A stretch of 64,000 nucleotides of DNA from Streptomyces sp. NA02950 (GTDB taxonomy: Bacteria > Actinomycetota > Actinomycetes > Streptomycetales > Streptomycetaceae), in assembly GCF_013364155.1 (NCBI RefSeq), contig NZ_CP054916.1, positions 868,001 through 932,000 of the forward strand, given 5' to 3'. Numbering within the stretch: the first letter of the stretch is position 1; each line of letters starts with the position of its first letter. A program made the translations under genes and the position numbers. Shown piece by piece: positions 57,779 through 64,000 of the stretch. Under the pieces are notes generated by a model. The model ran no database searches. It was not told the DNA's origin and was given only the letters and a program-made list of their open reading frames with translations.

Positions 57779-57894
57779 CTCAGTGACCTCCGGTAGGGGG
57801 AGCGCGAGGACCGTCCGGGGAAAGCGCCTGACCGCGTTCCGCCACGCCCCCGCGCGGGGCCACCACGTCGTACGCGGATGCGTTTACTCCGTTC

Positions 57895-58422
57895 TCACCA
57901 CCACTCACACTGTGATGAAAGGCTGCGCCGGAGCGATCGGTATGAGTAGGCTCCGCCGCTTCCGCTCGCCGGACGGCCCCGCCCCGAACGGTCCGGCCCG
58001 GGGCGGCCCCGCCCCGGACGGTCCGGCCCGGGGCGGTCCAGCCCGCCGCTCCCCCCGGTGCGCGCGTCCCCGGCATCCTCGGCGGCCGCCGCCTGGGCCC
58101 GCAGTTCCCACACCTCGCCGAGCGCCATCCGTTCCGACGCCGCGGCCGGGGAGCCGTCGGTGGTCTCGAAGTGGTCGACGTAGCGGCCGATGAACTCCTG
58201 CCAGCGGTGGTTGACCGGGTCCCGGTCCAGGGCCGCCATCGCGGCGGCGAAGTCCTCGCAGTCCACGAGGTGGAACAGATGGCGTCCGCTGCGCCAGATC
58301 CGCCAGTTGCCGATCCCGGCCCGGTGCAGCGCCTCCAGCAGATCCGCCGGAACCGTGGCGTGCACCTGCTCGTAGCCCGCTTCCTGACCCTCTTTGAGTA
58401 CCGAGTGCAACGCCACGCGCAT
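57895..58422 (-). CDS. L-rhamnose mutarotase-like protein with repetitive C-terminal extension
   Basis: 175 residues. The first 105 or so match the RhaM (DUF718) dimeric alpha/beta-barrel family: MRVALHSVLKEGQEAGYEQVH, NWRIWRSGRHLFHLVDCEDF, HRWQEF. RhaM interconverts anomers of L-rhamnose or related sugars. The remaining 70 residues are low-complexity with repeated GPDRPGRGRP-like units, encoded by two 30-bp copies at 57975-58034, and have no counterpart in typical 104-110-residue mutarotases. ATG 58422 follows GGAGGA. It is divergent from the GH109-type gene, suggesting a sugar-utilisation context. Confidence 0.75.
   Translation of the reverse strand: MRVALHSVLKEGQEAGYEQVHATVPADLLEALHRAGIGNWRIWRSGRHLFHLVDCEDFAAAMAALDRDPVNHRWQEFIGRYVDHFETTDGSPAAASERMALGEVWELRAQAAAAEDAGDARTGGSGGLDRPGPDRPGRGRPGPDRSGRGRPASGSGGAYSYRSLRRSLSSQCEWW
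57975..58034. repeat. Two 30-bp tandem repeats in mutarotase-like gene
   Basis: Copies at 57975-58004 and 58005-58034 start GGCCCCGCCCCGRACGG and differ at one base. They encode part of the repetitive C-terminal tail. Confidence 0.85.
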
Positions 58423-58617
58423 GGATGCTCCTCCCTCTCTCGGCCCATCTCGGCCCATCTCGGCTCACCGGGAGTAAACCGCTCCGATGAGCCACCGTCG
58501 AGCCCGCGATGGGGTGGCGATGGGGTCCGCCCGTCCGGGCGACTCGGAGGCCCCTGCAAAGGATTCGATCACCCAGATGATTGTTTTTGATTGGAAGAGC
58601 CCGCTAATAAGCAACTC

Positions 58618-58646
58618 TTGACATACCGTGTCGTCGCCATCAGAGT
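58618..58646 (+). promoter_or_regulatory. Promoter of the GH109-type gene
   Basis: TTGACA (58618-58623), 17-base spacer, CAGAGT (58641-58646), a near-consensus vegetative promoter. Upstream 58580-58617 is AT-rich (TTGTTTTTGATTGG, CTAATAAGCAA) and may hold an operator for the DeoR regulator encoded at 60789. Confidence 0.55.
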
Positions 58647-58691
58647 CATCCCCGCTGCCTACCGGACACGGAGAGCCAGGAGTGATGCCTG

Positions 58692-60128
58692 ATGCCCCAA
58701 ATCCCCGCGGTCTCACGTCGATTGCTCTTGGGCGGCGCCCTGGCCACAGGTGCGCTGGCGGCGGGCACGGGGCAGGCGGCGGGTGCCTCCGGCCAGTCCG
58801 CCGCCCCGCCCGTGACATCCGCCGCTCCGAAGCGGCGGCCCGGCCAGAAGTCCATGATCGGCGTGCCCTATGAGCCGCACCGGACGGTCCGCACCGCCGT
58901 GATCGGGCTCGGCAACCGCGGCTCCGAGATGTCCGAGGGCTGGTCCGCCATCCCCGGCTGTACGGTCACCGCCGTCTGCGACATCCGCGCCGACCGCGCC
59001 AAGCGCACCGCCGACCGGCTGGCCGCCCTCGGCACACCGCGCCCCGCCGAGTACGGCGGCTCCGACACGTCGTACGCCGCGATGCTGCAGCGCGACGACA
59101 TCGACCTCGTCTACATCGCCACTCCGTGGGAGTTCCACTACGAGCACGGCAGAGCCGCCCTGCTGGCCGGAAAGCACGTCATCGTCGAACTCCCCATCGC
59201 CACCGAGCTGCACGAGCTGTGGGATCTCGTGGACACCTCCGAGCGCACCCGCCGGCATCTGATGCTGTCCGAGAACTGCTGTTACGGACGGAACGAGCTC
59301 GCCATGCTCAAAATGGCGCACGAGGGCCTGTTCGGCGAGGTCACCAACGGCCACGGCGGCTATCTGCACGACCTGCGCGAGCTGCTGTTCTCGGACACGT
59401 ACTACACCGACGCATGGCGGCGGCTGTGGCATACGCGCAGCACCGCGTCCTTCTACGCGATGCACGGCCTGGCCCCCGTCGCCGCGGCCATGGACATCAA
59501 CCGCGGCGACCGGATGACCGTGCTGCGGGCCACCTCCACCGAGCCCAGGGGGCTGGCGGACTACCGCAAGCGGTTCGTCCCGAGGTCGCATCCGTCGTGG
59601 AAGGAGACGTACATCAACGGTGACCTGGTCACCTGCCTGATCGACACGGCCGGCGGCCGGGTCATCCGGGCCGAGCACGACGTCAGCTCGCCGCGCCCCT
59701 ACAGCCGCATCAACAGCCTCGCGGGCAGCCGCGGCATCTTCGAGGACTACACGGGCACCTCGAAGACCGGCGGGCGCGTCTACCTGGAGCCGGACCACAG
59801 CGGTCACACCTGGCACGACTTCGAGTCCTACCGCAAGGAATTCGACCACTGGCTGTGGAAGAAGCTGGCCGACGACGCCGCCAACGGCGGCCATGACGGC
59901 ATGGACTACGTCCTTCAGTGGCGCACCGTCCAGCAGATGCGCGCGGGTCTGGTGCCGGACATCGACGTGTACGACTCGGCGGCCTGGTGCTCGCCCGTAC
60001 CGCTGAGCGTCACCTCCCTGGCGGCGGGCGGGCGCCCGGTGGCGATGCCGGACTTCACCCGTGGCCAGTGGGTCAATCACCGCCCGGGTCTGGACTCGCG
60101 CGCCACGGAGATGCCGCCGGCCGGCTGA
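58692..60128 (+). CDS. Tat-exported Gfo/Idh/MocA protein, GH109 (alpha-N-acetylgalactosaminidase) type
   Basis: 478 residues. Twin-arginine signal (VSRRLLLGGALATGALA) with cleavage near residue 30, then an NAD-binding Rossmann domain (TAVIGLGNRGSEM, VCDIRADR, IATPWEFHYEHGRAALLAGKHVIVELP) and a Gfo/Idh C-terminal domain. GH109 enzymes use bound NAD+ to hydrolyse terminal alpha-N-acetylgalactosamine and are usually exported with Tat signals, as here. The downstream DeoR, SIS and aldolase genes fit use of the released GalNAc. A plain oxidoreductase is the alternative. Confidence 0.78.
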   Translation: MPQIPAVSRRLLLGGALATGALAAGTGQAAGASGQSAAPPVTSAAPKRRPGQKSMIGVPYEPHRTVRTAVIGLGNRGSEMSEGWSAIPGCTVTAVCDIRADRAKRTADRLAALGTPRPAEYGGSDTSYAAMLQRDDIDLVYIATPWEFHYEHGRAALLAGKHVIVELPIATELHELWDLVDTSERTRRHLMLSENCCYGRNELAMLKMAHEGLFGEVTNGHGGYLHDLRELLFSDTYYTDAWRRLWHTRSTASFYAMHGLAPVAAAMDINRGDRMTVLRATSTEPRGLADYRKRFVPRSHPSWKETYINGDLVTCLIDTAGGRVIRAEHDVSSPRPYSRINSLAGSRGIFEDYTGTSKTGGRVYLEPDHSGHTWHDFESYRKEFDHWLWKKLADDAANGGHDGMDYVLQWRTVQQMRAGLVPDIDVYDSAAWCSPVPLSVTSLAAGGRPVAMPDFTRGQWVNHRPGLDSRATEMPPAG

Positions 60129-60157
60129 CGCGCCCCGGACCCCGCTGGGCAACCGAC

Positions 60158-60196
60158 GGCGGTGCCGTCCCGGCCGGTCGGGCCGGGGGCACCGCC
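60158..60196 (+). terminator. Long hairpin terminator after GH109-type gene
   Basis: Outer stem GGCGGTGCC / GGCACCGCC (9 bp) and inner stem CCCGGCC / GGCCGGG (7 bp) with a small bulge and 5-base loop, 30 bases after the stop. Confidence 0.75.
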
Positions 60197-60275
60197 GGAA
60201 CTGGTCCCATGGCCGGAACTCCCGTGCGGCGCTCTACGATGCAAGCCCGGAACGCCCCAGGAAGGACCTGACGCC

Positions 60276-60749
60276 ATGGCCATCACCCCCGTGCGCGACC
60301 GCTCCACGATCATGGTCCTGAACGGGCCGAACCTGAATCTCCTCGGGCGCCGCCAGCCCGATATCTACGGCACGGACACGTTGGCCGACATCGAGAAGCT
60401 GGTCGCGGAGACCGCCGCGCCGCACGGTCTGACCACGGACTGCCGCCAGAGCAACCACGAGGGCCAGCTGATCGACTGGGTCCACGAGGCGCGTGAGCGG
60501 CACGCGGCCGTCATCATCAACCCCGCCGGCTACTCCCACACCTCGGTCGCCCTGCGGGACGCCCTGGCGACCTGCGACGGGATGCCGATCGTCGAGGTGC
60601 ACATCTCCAACATCCACCGGCGCGAGGCGTTCCGGCACCACTCCTATGTCTCCGAGCTCGCCGACGGTGTGATCGCCGGTTGCGGTATCCAGGGGTACGC
60701 GTTCGCGGTGGAGCGGGCGGCCGCGCTGCTCGCCGCGGCCACGGCGTGA
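60276..60749 (+). CDS. aroQ: 3-dehydroquinate dehydratase, type II
   Basis: 157 residues, typical length. [18 protein letters not shown] gives the lid Arg and catalytic Tyr, [17 protein letters not shown] the substrate-binding Asn and loop, and [18 protein letters not shown] the catalytic His. It catalyses trans-dehydration of 3-dehydroquinate in the shikimate pathway or its reverse in quinate use. No shikimate gene is adjacent; it sits within a sugar-utilisation locus. ATG 60276 follows GGAAGGACC. Confidence 0.92.
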   Translation: MAITPVRDRSTIMVLNGPNLNLLGRRQPDIYGTDTLADIEKLVAETAAPHGLTTDCRQSNHEGQLIDWVHEARERHAAVIINPAGYSHTSVALRDALATCDGMPIVEVHISNIHRREAFRHHSYVSELADGVIAGCGIQGYAFAVERAAALLAAATA

Positions 60750-60788
60750 CCGTACGGCCCTGATGACGCGTCAGCCCCGGATCACACA

Positions 60789-61574
60789 TCAGGCCCGGAT
60801 GACGCGGACTCCGGCCTCGGCGTAGGGGGCGATCCGTTCGTCGTCGGCGCCGGTGTCCGTGACCAGCACATCGATCGCCTCGAGTGGGCAGATCCGGGCG
60901 AACGCCCGTCGGCCCAGTTTGGAGCTGTCCGCCACGACCGCCACCCGCGCGGCGCGGGCGGCCATCAGATGGTTGATGCTGGCCTCGCCCTCGTGGTGGG
61001 CGGTGGCCCCCTGGGCGGCGTCCAGGGCGTCCACGCCGAGGACGGCCAGATCGAGCGAGACCTCCGTGAGCACCCCGGTGGCCAGCGGCCCCATCAGCTC
61101 GAACGACTGGGGGCGGGCGACCCCGCCGGTGAGCACGATCTTGACCTGGGGGCGCACCGCCAGCTCACTGGCGATGTTCAGCGCGTTCGTCACGATCGTG
61201 ACGCCCGGACCGCCGTCGGAGGCGGTCAGCTCACCGCGGGTGGCGATGGCGCGGGCGGCTTCGGTGGTGGTGGTCCCGCCGTTGAGGCCGAGGATCGAGC
61301 CGGGTTCGACCAGACGGGCGACGGCCGCGCCGATCCGCTGCTTCTCCGGGGCGTGCCGGGCGGTCTTGTAGCGCAGCGGAAGGTCGTACGAGAGGTTGTG
61401 CGCGACCGCGCCGCCACGGGTGCGGGTGAGCATCTGCTGCTGCGCCAGCTCGTCCAGGTCCCGCCGGATCGTCGCGGCGGAGACCGCCAGCTCGGCGGCC
61501 GCCTCCTCGACCTCGATCCTGCCGTCCCTGGCCAGCAGCTCCAGCAGGGCGTTCCAGCGTTCGGGCCGCTTCAC
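60789..61574 (-). CDS. DeoR-family sugar regulator
   Basis: 261 residues. N-terminal DeoR helix-turn-helix (VEEAAAELAVSAATIRRDLDELAQQQMLTRTRGG) and a C-terminal sensor domain of the ribose-5-phosphate isomerase fold (LGLNGGTTTTEAARAI, IVTNALNIASEL, VLTGGVARP, VADSSKLGRRAF). It is probably the AgaR-like repressor of the neighbouring amino-sugar genes, responding to a sugar phosphate. GTG 61574. Divergent from the SIS gene, with the inverted repeat at 61744-61764 between them. Confidence 0.88.
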   Translation of the reverse strand: MKRPERWNALLELLARDGRIEVEEAAAELAVSAATIRRDLDELAQQQMLTRTRGGAVAHNLSYDLPLRYKTARHAPEKQRIGAAVARLVEPGSILGLNGGTTTTEAARAIATRGELTASDGGPGVTIVTNALNIASELAVRPQVKIVLTGGVARPQSFELMGPLATGVLTEVSLDLAVLGVDALDAAQGATAHHEGEASINHLMAARAARVAVVADSSKLGRRAFARICPLEAIDVLVTDTGADDERIAPYAEAGVRVIRA

Positions 61575-61743
61575 GCCGTCGTCTCCTCAGCCCTGTCCCG
61601 TGTCCGTCCGGACGGGGGAATCCCGCGCGGGCTGTCCATGCCGTCTAAAGGCCCTCTGCGCGAACGTCCCGCGATCGTCGCAGCTCACCCTACCCCTCGA
61701 CCCTTCACACTGGACTTCTCTGCAAGATCCTGCGCATTATCGG

Positions 61744-61764
61744 CTCAGAACATGCATCTCTGAG
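61744..61764. promoter_or_regulatory. Candidate operator before the SIS gene
   Basis: CTCAGA-N9-TCTGAG with a central ATGCAT palindrome, 17 bases upstream of the SIS gene start and inside an AT-richer patch. Position suggests DeoR control. Confidence 0.45.
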
Positions 61765-61780
61765 CACGCAGAGGAGCCCC

Positions 61781-62674
61781 ATGAGCTACACCGAGGCCGA
61801 GATAGCCAGCCAGCCCGACTGCTGGCGGCGCGCGATCGCCCTGGCCCGGGACCCGGAGGGCCCGGTGCGTGAGGCACTGCCCCGGGCGGGTGAGCGGGTC
61901 GCCGTTGCCGGATGCGGTACCTCGTGGTTCATCGCCCAGTCGTACGCGGCGCTGCGCGAGTCGGCCGGACAGGGCGAGACGGACGCCTTCGCGGCCTCGG
62001 AGATGCCGGTGGGCCGCTCCTACGACCGGGTGGTCGCCCTGTCCCGGTCGGGCACCACGACCGAGGTGCTCGAGCTGCTGGGCGACCTGCGCGGCACGGT
62101 GCCCACCACGGTGATCACGGCGGTGCCCGGCTCCCCCGCGGTCGCCGCCGCCGACGCCGCGGTCGTCCTGGATTTCGCGGACGAGGAGTCGGTGGTGCAG
62201 ACGCGCTGGGCCACCAGCGAACTGGCACTGCTCCGCGCCCATCTGGGCGAGCCGCTGGACGGGCTGGAGGCGGACGGCAAGGCGGCGCTGGCCGAGCCGC
62301 TGCCGGACGAGGTCGTGGCGGGCGGGCAGTTCACCTTCCTCGGACGGGGCTGGTCGTACGGGGTCGCGCTGGAGGCCGCGCTGAAGATGCGGGAGGCCGC
62401 GGGGGCGTGGACCGAGGCGTATCCGGTGATGGAGTACCGCCATGGGCCGATCAGCGTCACCGGGCCGGGAAGCGTGGTGTGGTGGCTCGGTGAGGGGCCC
62501 TCGGGCCTGGCGGACGAGGAGGTCGCCGGGCCCGGTGGACGTCTCGCCGGATACGGCCGCGACCCGCTGGCCGAACTGGTCGTGGTGCAGCGGCTCGCGG
62601 TGGCGATCGCCACGGCGCGCGGGCTCGACCCGGACCGCCCCCGCAATCTCACGCGTTCGGTGATCCTCCCGTGA
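61781..62674 (+). CDS. SIS-domain sugar-phosphate isomerase/deaminase
   Basis: 297 residues with two SIS domains: VAVAGCGTSWFIAQSY and VVALSRSGTTTEVLELL in the first, FLGRGWSYGVALEAALKMREAAGAWTEAY and EYRHGPISV in the second. This is the isomerase half of GlmS, without the glutaminase, as in AgaS/NagB-II-type deaminases and FrlB. Given its neighbours, conversion of galactosamine-6-phosphate (or GlcN-6-P) to a keto-sugar phosphate is likely. It is shorter than Escherichia AgaS (about 384 residues). ATG 61781 follows AGAGGAG. Confidence 0.82.
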   Translation: MSYTEAEIASQPDCWRRAIALARDPEGPVREALPRAGERVAVAGCGTSWFIAQSYAALRESAGQGETDAFAASEMPVGRSYDRVVALSRSGTTTEVLELLGDLRGTVPTTVITAVPGSPAVAAADAAVVLDFADEESVVQTRWATSELALLRAHLGEPLDGLEADGKAALAEPLPDEVVAGGQFTFLGRGWSYGVALEAALKMREAAGAWTEAYPVMEYRHGPISVTGPGSVVWWLGEGPSGLADEEVAGPGGRLAGYGRDPLAELVVVQRLAVAIATARGLDPDRPRNLTRSVILP

Positions 62675-62758
62675 GCGGGCCGTGGCCGACGGGCGGGTGG
62701 CCGGGTGGCGTACCGACGGGCCGGGATCCACGGATGAGCGGGCGAAGGGAGCCGGGCC

Positions 62759-63598
62759 ATGCCGCTGGTGGCCACCGGTGAGATCGTCGGGCCGGCCGTA
62801 CGGACCGGGCTCGGCGCGGGTGCGTTCAATGTGATCCAGATCGAGCACGCCCAGGCGATCGTGGCCGGGGCGGAGGCCGCCGGTGCCCCGGTGATCCTGC
62901 AGATCAGCGAGAACGCGGTGCGCTACCACGGCGCCCTGGCCGCCATCGGCCGGGCGACGGTGGAGGTGGCCCGGGCGGCGCGGGTGCCGGTCGCGGTCCA
63001 TCTGGACCACGCCACCGGGACCGAGTTGGTGCGGGAGGCGATCGGTCTCGGCTTCGGCTCGGTCATGTTCGATGCGTCGAACCTGCCGTACGACGCCAAT
63101 GTGGCGGCCACCGCCGCGGTGGTGGCCGACTGCCACGCCCGCGGGGTGTGGGTCGAGGCCGAACTGGGCGAGGTGGGCGGCAAGGACGGAGTGCACGCGC
63201 CCGGCGCCAGAACCGATCCGGCCGAGGCCGCCGCCTATGTGACGGCCACGGGGGTGGACGCGCTCGCGGTCGCGGTCGGCACCTCGCACGCCATGGTGGT
63301 CAAGGAGGCGGTGGTCGATCTGGACCTGGTCACGGCGCTGCGGGCGACCGTGCCCGTTCCACTGGTGCTGCACGGCTCGTCCGGAGTGCCCGAGGCGGAT
63401 CTGACCCGGGTGGTGGAGGCGGGGCTGACCAAGGTGAACATCGCCACCCACCTCAATGTGGCCTACACCCGGGCCATCCGTGACCATCTCGCCGAACACC
63501 CCGAGGCCGTGGACCCGCGCCGCTATGTCGCCGCGGCGCGCGACGCGGTGGCGCGCGAAGTGGCACGGCTGCTGAAGCTGGTGCGCGCCGCGCCCTGA
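62759..63598 (+). CDS. Class II aldolase, tagatose/fructose-bisphosphate type
   Basis: 279 residues, zinc-dependent class II aldolase. HLDHATG contains the proton donor Asp83 and zinc ligand His84; VEAELGEVGG, VGTSHAM and VLHGSSGVP are further active-site loops. Length and loops resemble KbaY/GatY (tagatose-1,6-bisphosphate) rather than the larger housekeeping Fba. Together with the SIS and GH109-type genes it would complete GalNAc breakdown to triose phosphates. ATG 62759, 84 bases after the SIS gene. Confidence 0.83.
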   Translation: MPLVATGEIVGPAVRTGLGAGAFNVIQIEHAQAIVAGAEAAGAPVILQISENAVRYHGALAAIGRATVEVARAARVPVAVHLDHATGTELVREAIGLGFGSVMFDASNLPYDANVAATAAVVADCHARGVWVEAELGEVGGKDGVHAPGARTDPAEAAAYVTATGVDALAVAVGTSHAMVVKEAVVDLDLVTALRATVPVPLVLHGSSGVPEADLTRVVEAGLTKVNIATHLNVAYTRAIRDHLAEHPEAVDPRRYVAAARDAVAREVARLLKLVRAAP

Positions 63599-63601
63599 CC
63601 G

Positions 63602-63639
63602 GGGATACGCGGCCAGGGCACGCCCCCGGTCGCGTACCC
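63602..63639. terminator. Imperfect hairpin between convergent genes
   Basis: GGGATACGCGGCC pairs with GGTCGCGTACCC with one bulge and one G:T pair. It lies between the aldolase gene and the convergent gene ending at 63644. Confidence 0.45.
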
Positions 63640-63643
63640 GCCG

Positions 63644-64000
63644 TCACTCCATGCCCGTCCTCCCCGGGGTCCAGAACGGCTTGGTGACCACCGAACGGCG
63701 GGGCCAGCCGCGCTCGTTCACCAGATGTCTGCGGACCGCCTGGACCGCGCGGGCCTCGCCCGCGACATAGGCGACGCCCGGCCGCTCGGGGAGGTCGAGG
63801 GCCCGGACCGCCGCCACGAGGGACCGTGACGAGGCGGCCGGCGCACCGTTCCTGAACCGCCACGACACCTCCCTGGGCAGGGGAAGCCGGTCGGTCTCGG
63901 TGTCCACCTCGACCAGGCCGTACACCGTCTCGGAGGGCGCCAGCGCGGCCATCATGGGCCCGAACGCGGCCGTCGCGGTCTCCTCCCCCACGAACAGGTG
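63644..64000 (-). CDS. Siderophore-interacting protein (FAD), C-terminal part (cut by window edge)
   Basis: 119 C-terminal residues; frame open to the window edge (first residues HLFVGEETATAAF). The NAD(P)-binding-like VGEETATAAFGPMMAAL motif, RPGVAYVAGEARAVQAVRRHLV, and the terminal VVTKPFWTPGRTGME match the ViuB/SIP ferric-siderophore reductase family, in which a tail of the form KPYWRxGxTG is typical. It would reduce ferric siderophores in the cytoplasm. Confidence 0.85.
   Translation of the reverse strand, partial: HLFVGEETATAAFGPMMAALAPSETVYGLVEVDTETDRLPLPREVSWRFRNGAPAASSRSLVAAVRALDLPERPGVAYVAGEARAVQAVRRHLVNERGWPRRSVVTKPFWTPGRTGME

Noticed and set aside
56120..57796. 558-codon plus-strand frame antisense to the protease
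   Set aside because: Its Gly/Val/Thr repeats are the complement of the Ala/Gly/Asp linkers; the minus strand holds the catalytic triad, propeptide and signal peptide.
57905..57915. TCACA-C-TGTGA palindrome as a CRP-type site
   Set aside because: The half-site spacing of one base is wrong for CRP (six bases), and it lies inside the 3' end of the mutarotase-like gene.

Overview
The window is about 73% G+C, with strong third-position G/C bias, many GTG starts, GGAGG-type ribosome binding sites and ATGA/GTGA stop-start overlaps. Together with the gene content (SpoIIE-type PP2C phosphatases with HATPase domains, DUF1876, a streptogrisin-type protease, Tat-exported glycosidases, a CGNR zinc-finger protein, a SigB/F-class sigma factor) this points to a Streptomyces chromosome. 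I saw no rRNA, tRNA, CRISPR array, transposase or phage gene. Both edges cut a gene: an ornithine aminotransferase on the left and a siderophore-interacting protein on the right.

Left part (1-25.9 kb). After rocD and its terminator comes a three-gene, translationally coupled operon: a fused ADC synthase (PabAB) whose amidotransferase nucleophile is Gly instead of Cys, a degenerate adenylate-forming enzyme and a PabC-like lyase. This looks like an orphan p-aminobenzoate-type pathway. Next are a membrane protein, a DUF1876 protein, and a FadR-type regulator / clan-A glycosidase / SDR group that shares a 17-bp AT-rich site at two promoters. A PAS-GAF-PP2C-HATPase phosphatase, an MHS transporter overlapping anmK, a Walker NTPase coupled to a membrane-anchored substrate-binding-like protein, a second PP2C phosphatase, a methyltransferase, a stand-alone DnaK, SthA and a DUF1275 protein complete this part.

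Central part (25.9-39.3 kb). This is the most notable region: an apparently complete aerobic nicotinate degradation (maleamate pathway) cluster. It encodes 2,5-dihydroxypyridine dioxygenase (NicX), 6-hydroxynicotinate monooxygenase (NicC), an MFS permease, a three-subunit molybdenum hydroxylase plus a CoxG-like protein in place of NicAB, maleamate amidase (NicF), N-formylmaleamate deformylase (NicD), a MarR regulator and maleate isomerase (NicE). Catalytic residues line up with the Pseudomonas enzymes as far as I recall their numbering. A CGNR regulator and a ketopantoate reductase follow, divergent around a clear inverted repeat.

Right part (39.3-64 kb). A Tat-exported GH3 beta-glucosidase, an AEC transporter, a SigB/F-like sigma factor, a GH15 enzyme with a coupled membrane protein, and an SDR dehydrogenase come first. 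Then glyoxylate carboligase preceded by a near-perfect AllR-like box, a LysR/DMT-exporter divergent pair, a small one-helix protein, an eRF1/Vms1-like protein divergent from a PolX polymerase, a family-5-type uracil-DNA glycosylase and an S1 protease with long Gly/Ala/Asp repeats. The last block holds a rhamnose mutarotase-like protein, a GH109-type protein, type II dehydroquinase, a DeoR regulator, a SIS-domain sugar-phosphate enzyme and a class II aldolase. Taken together this block looks like an N-acetylgalactosamine/amino-sugar utilisation locus.
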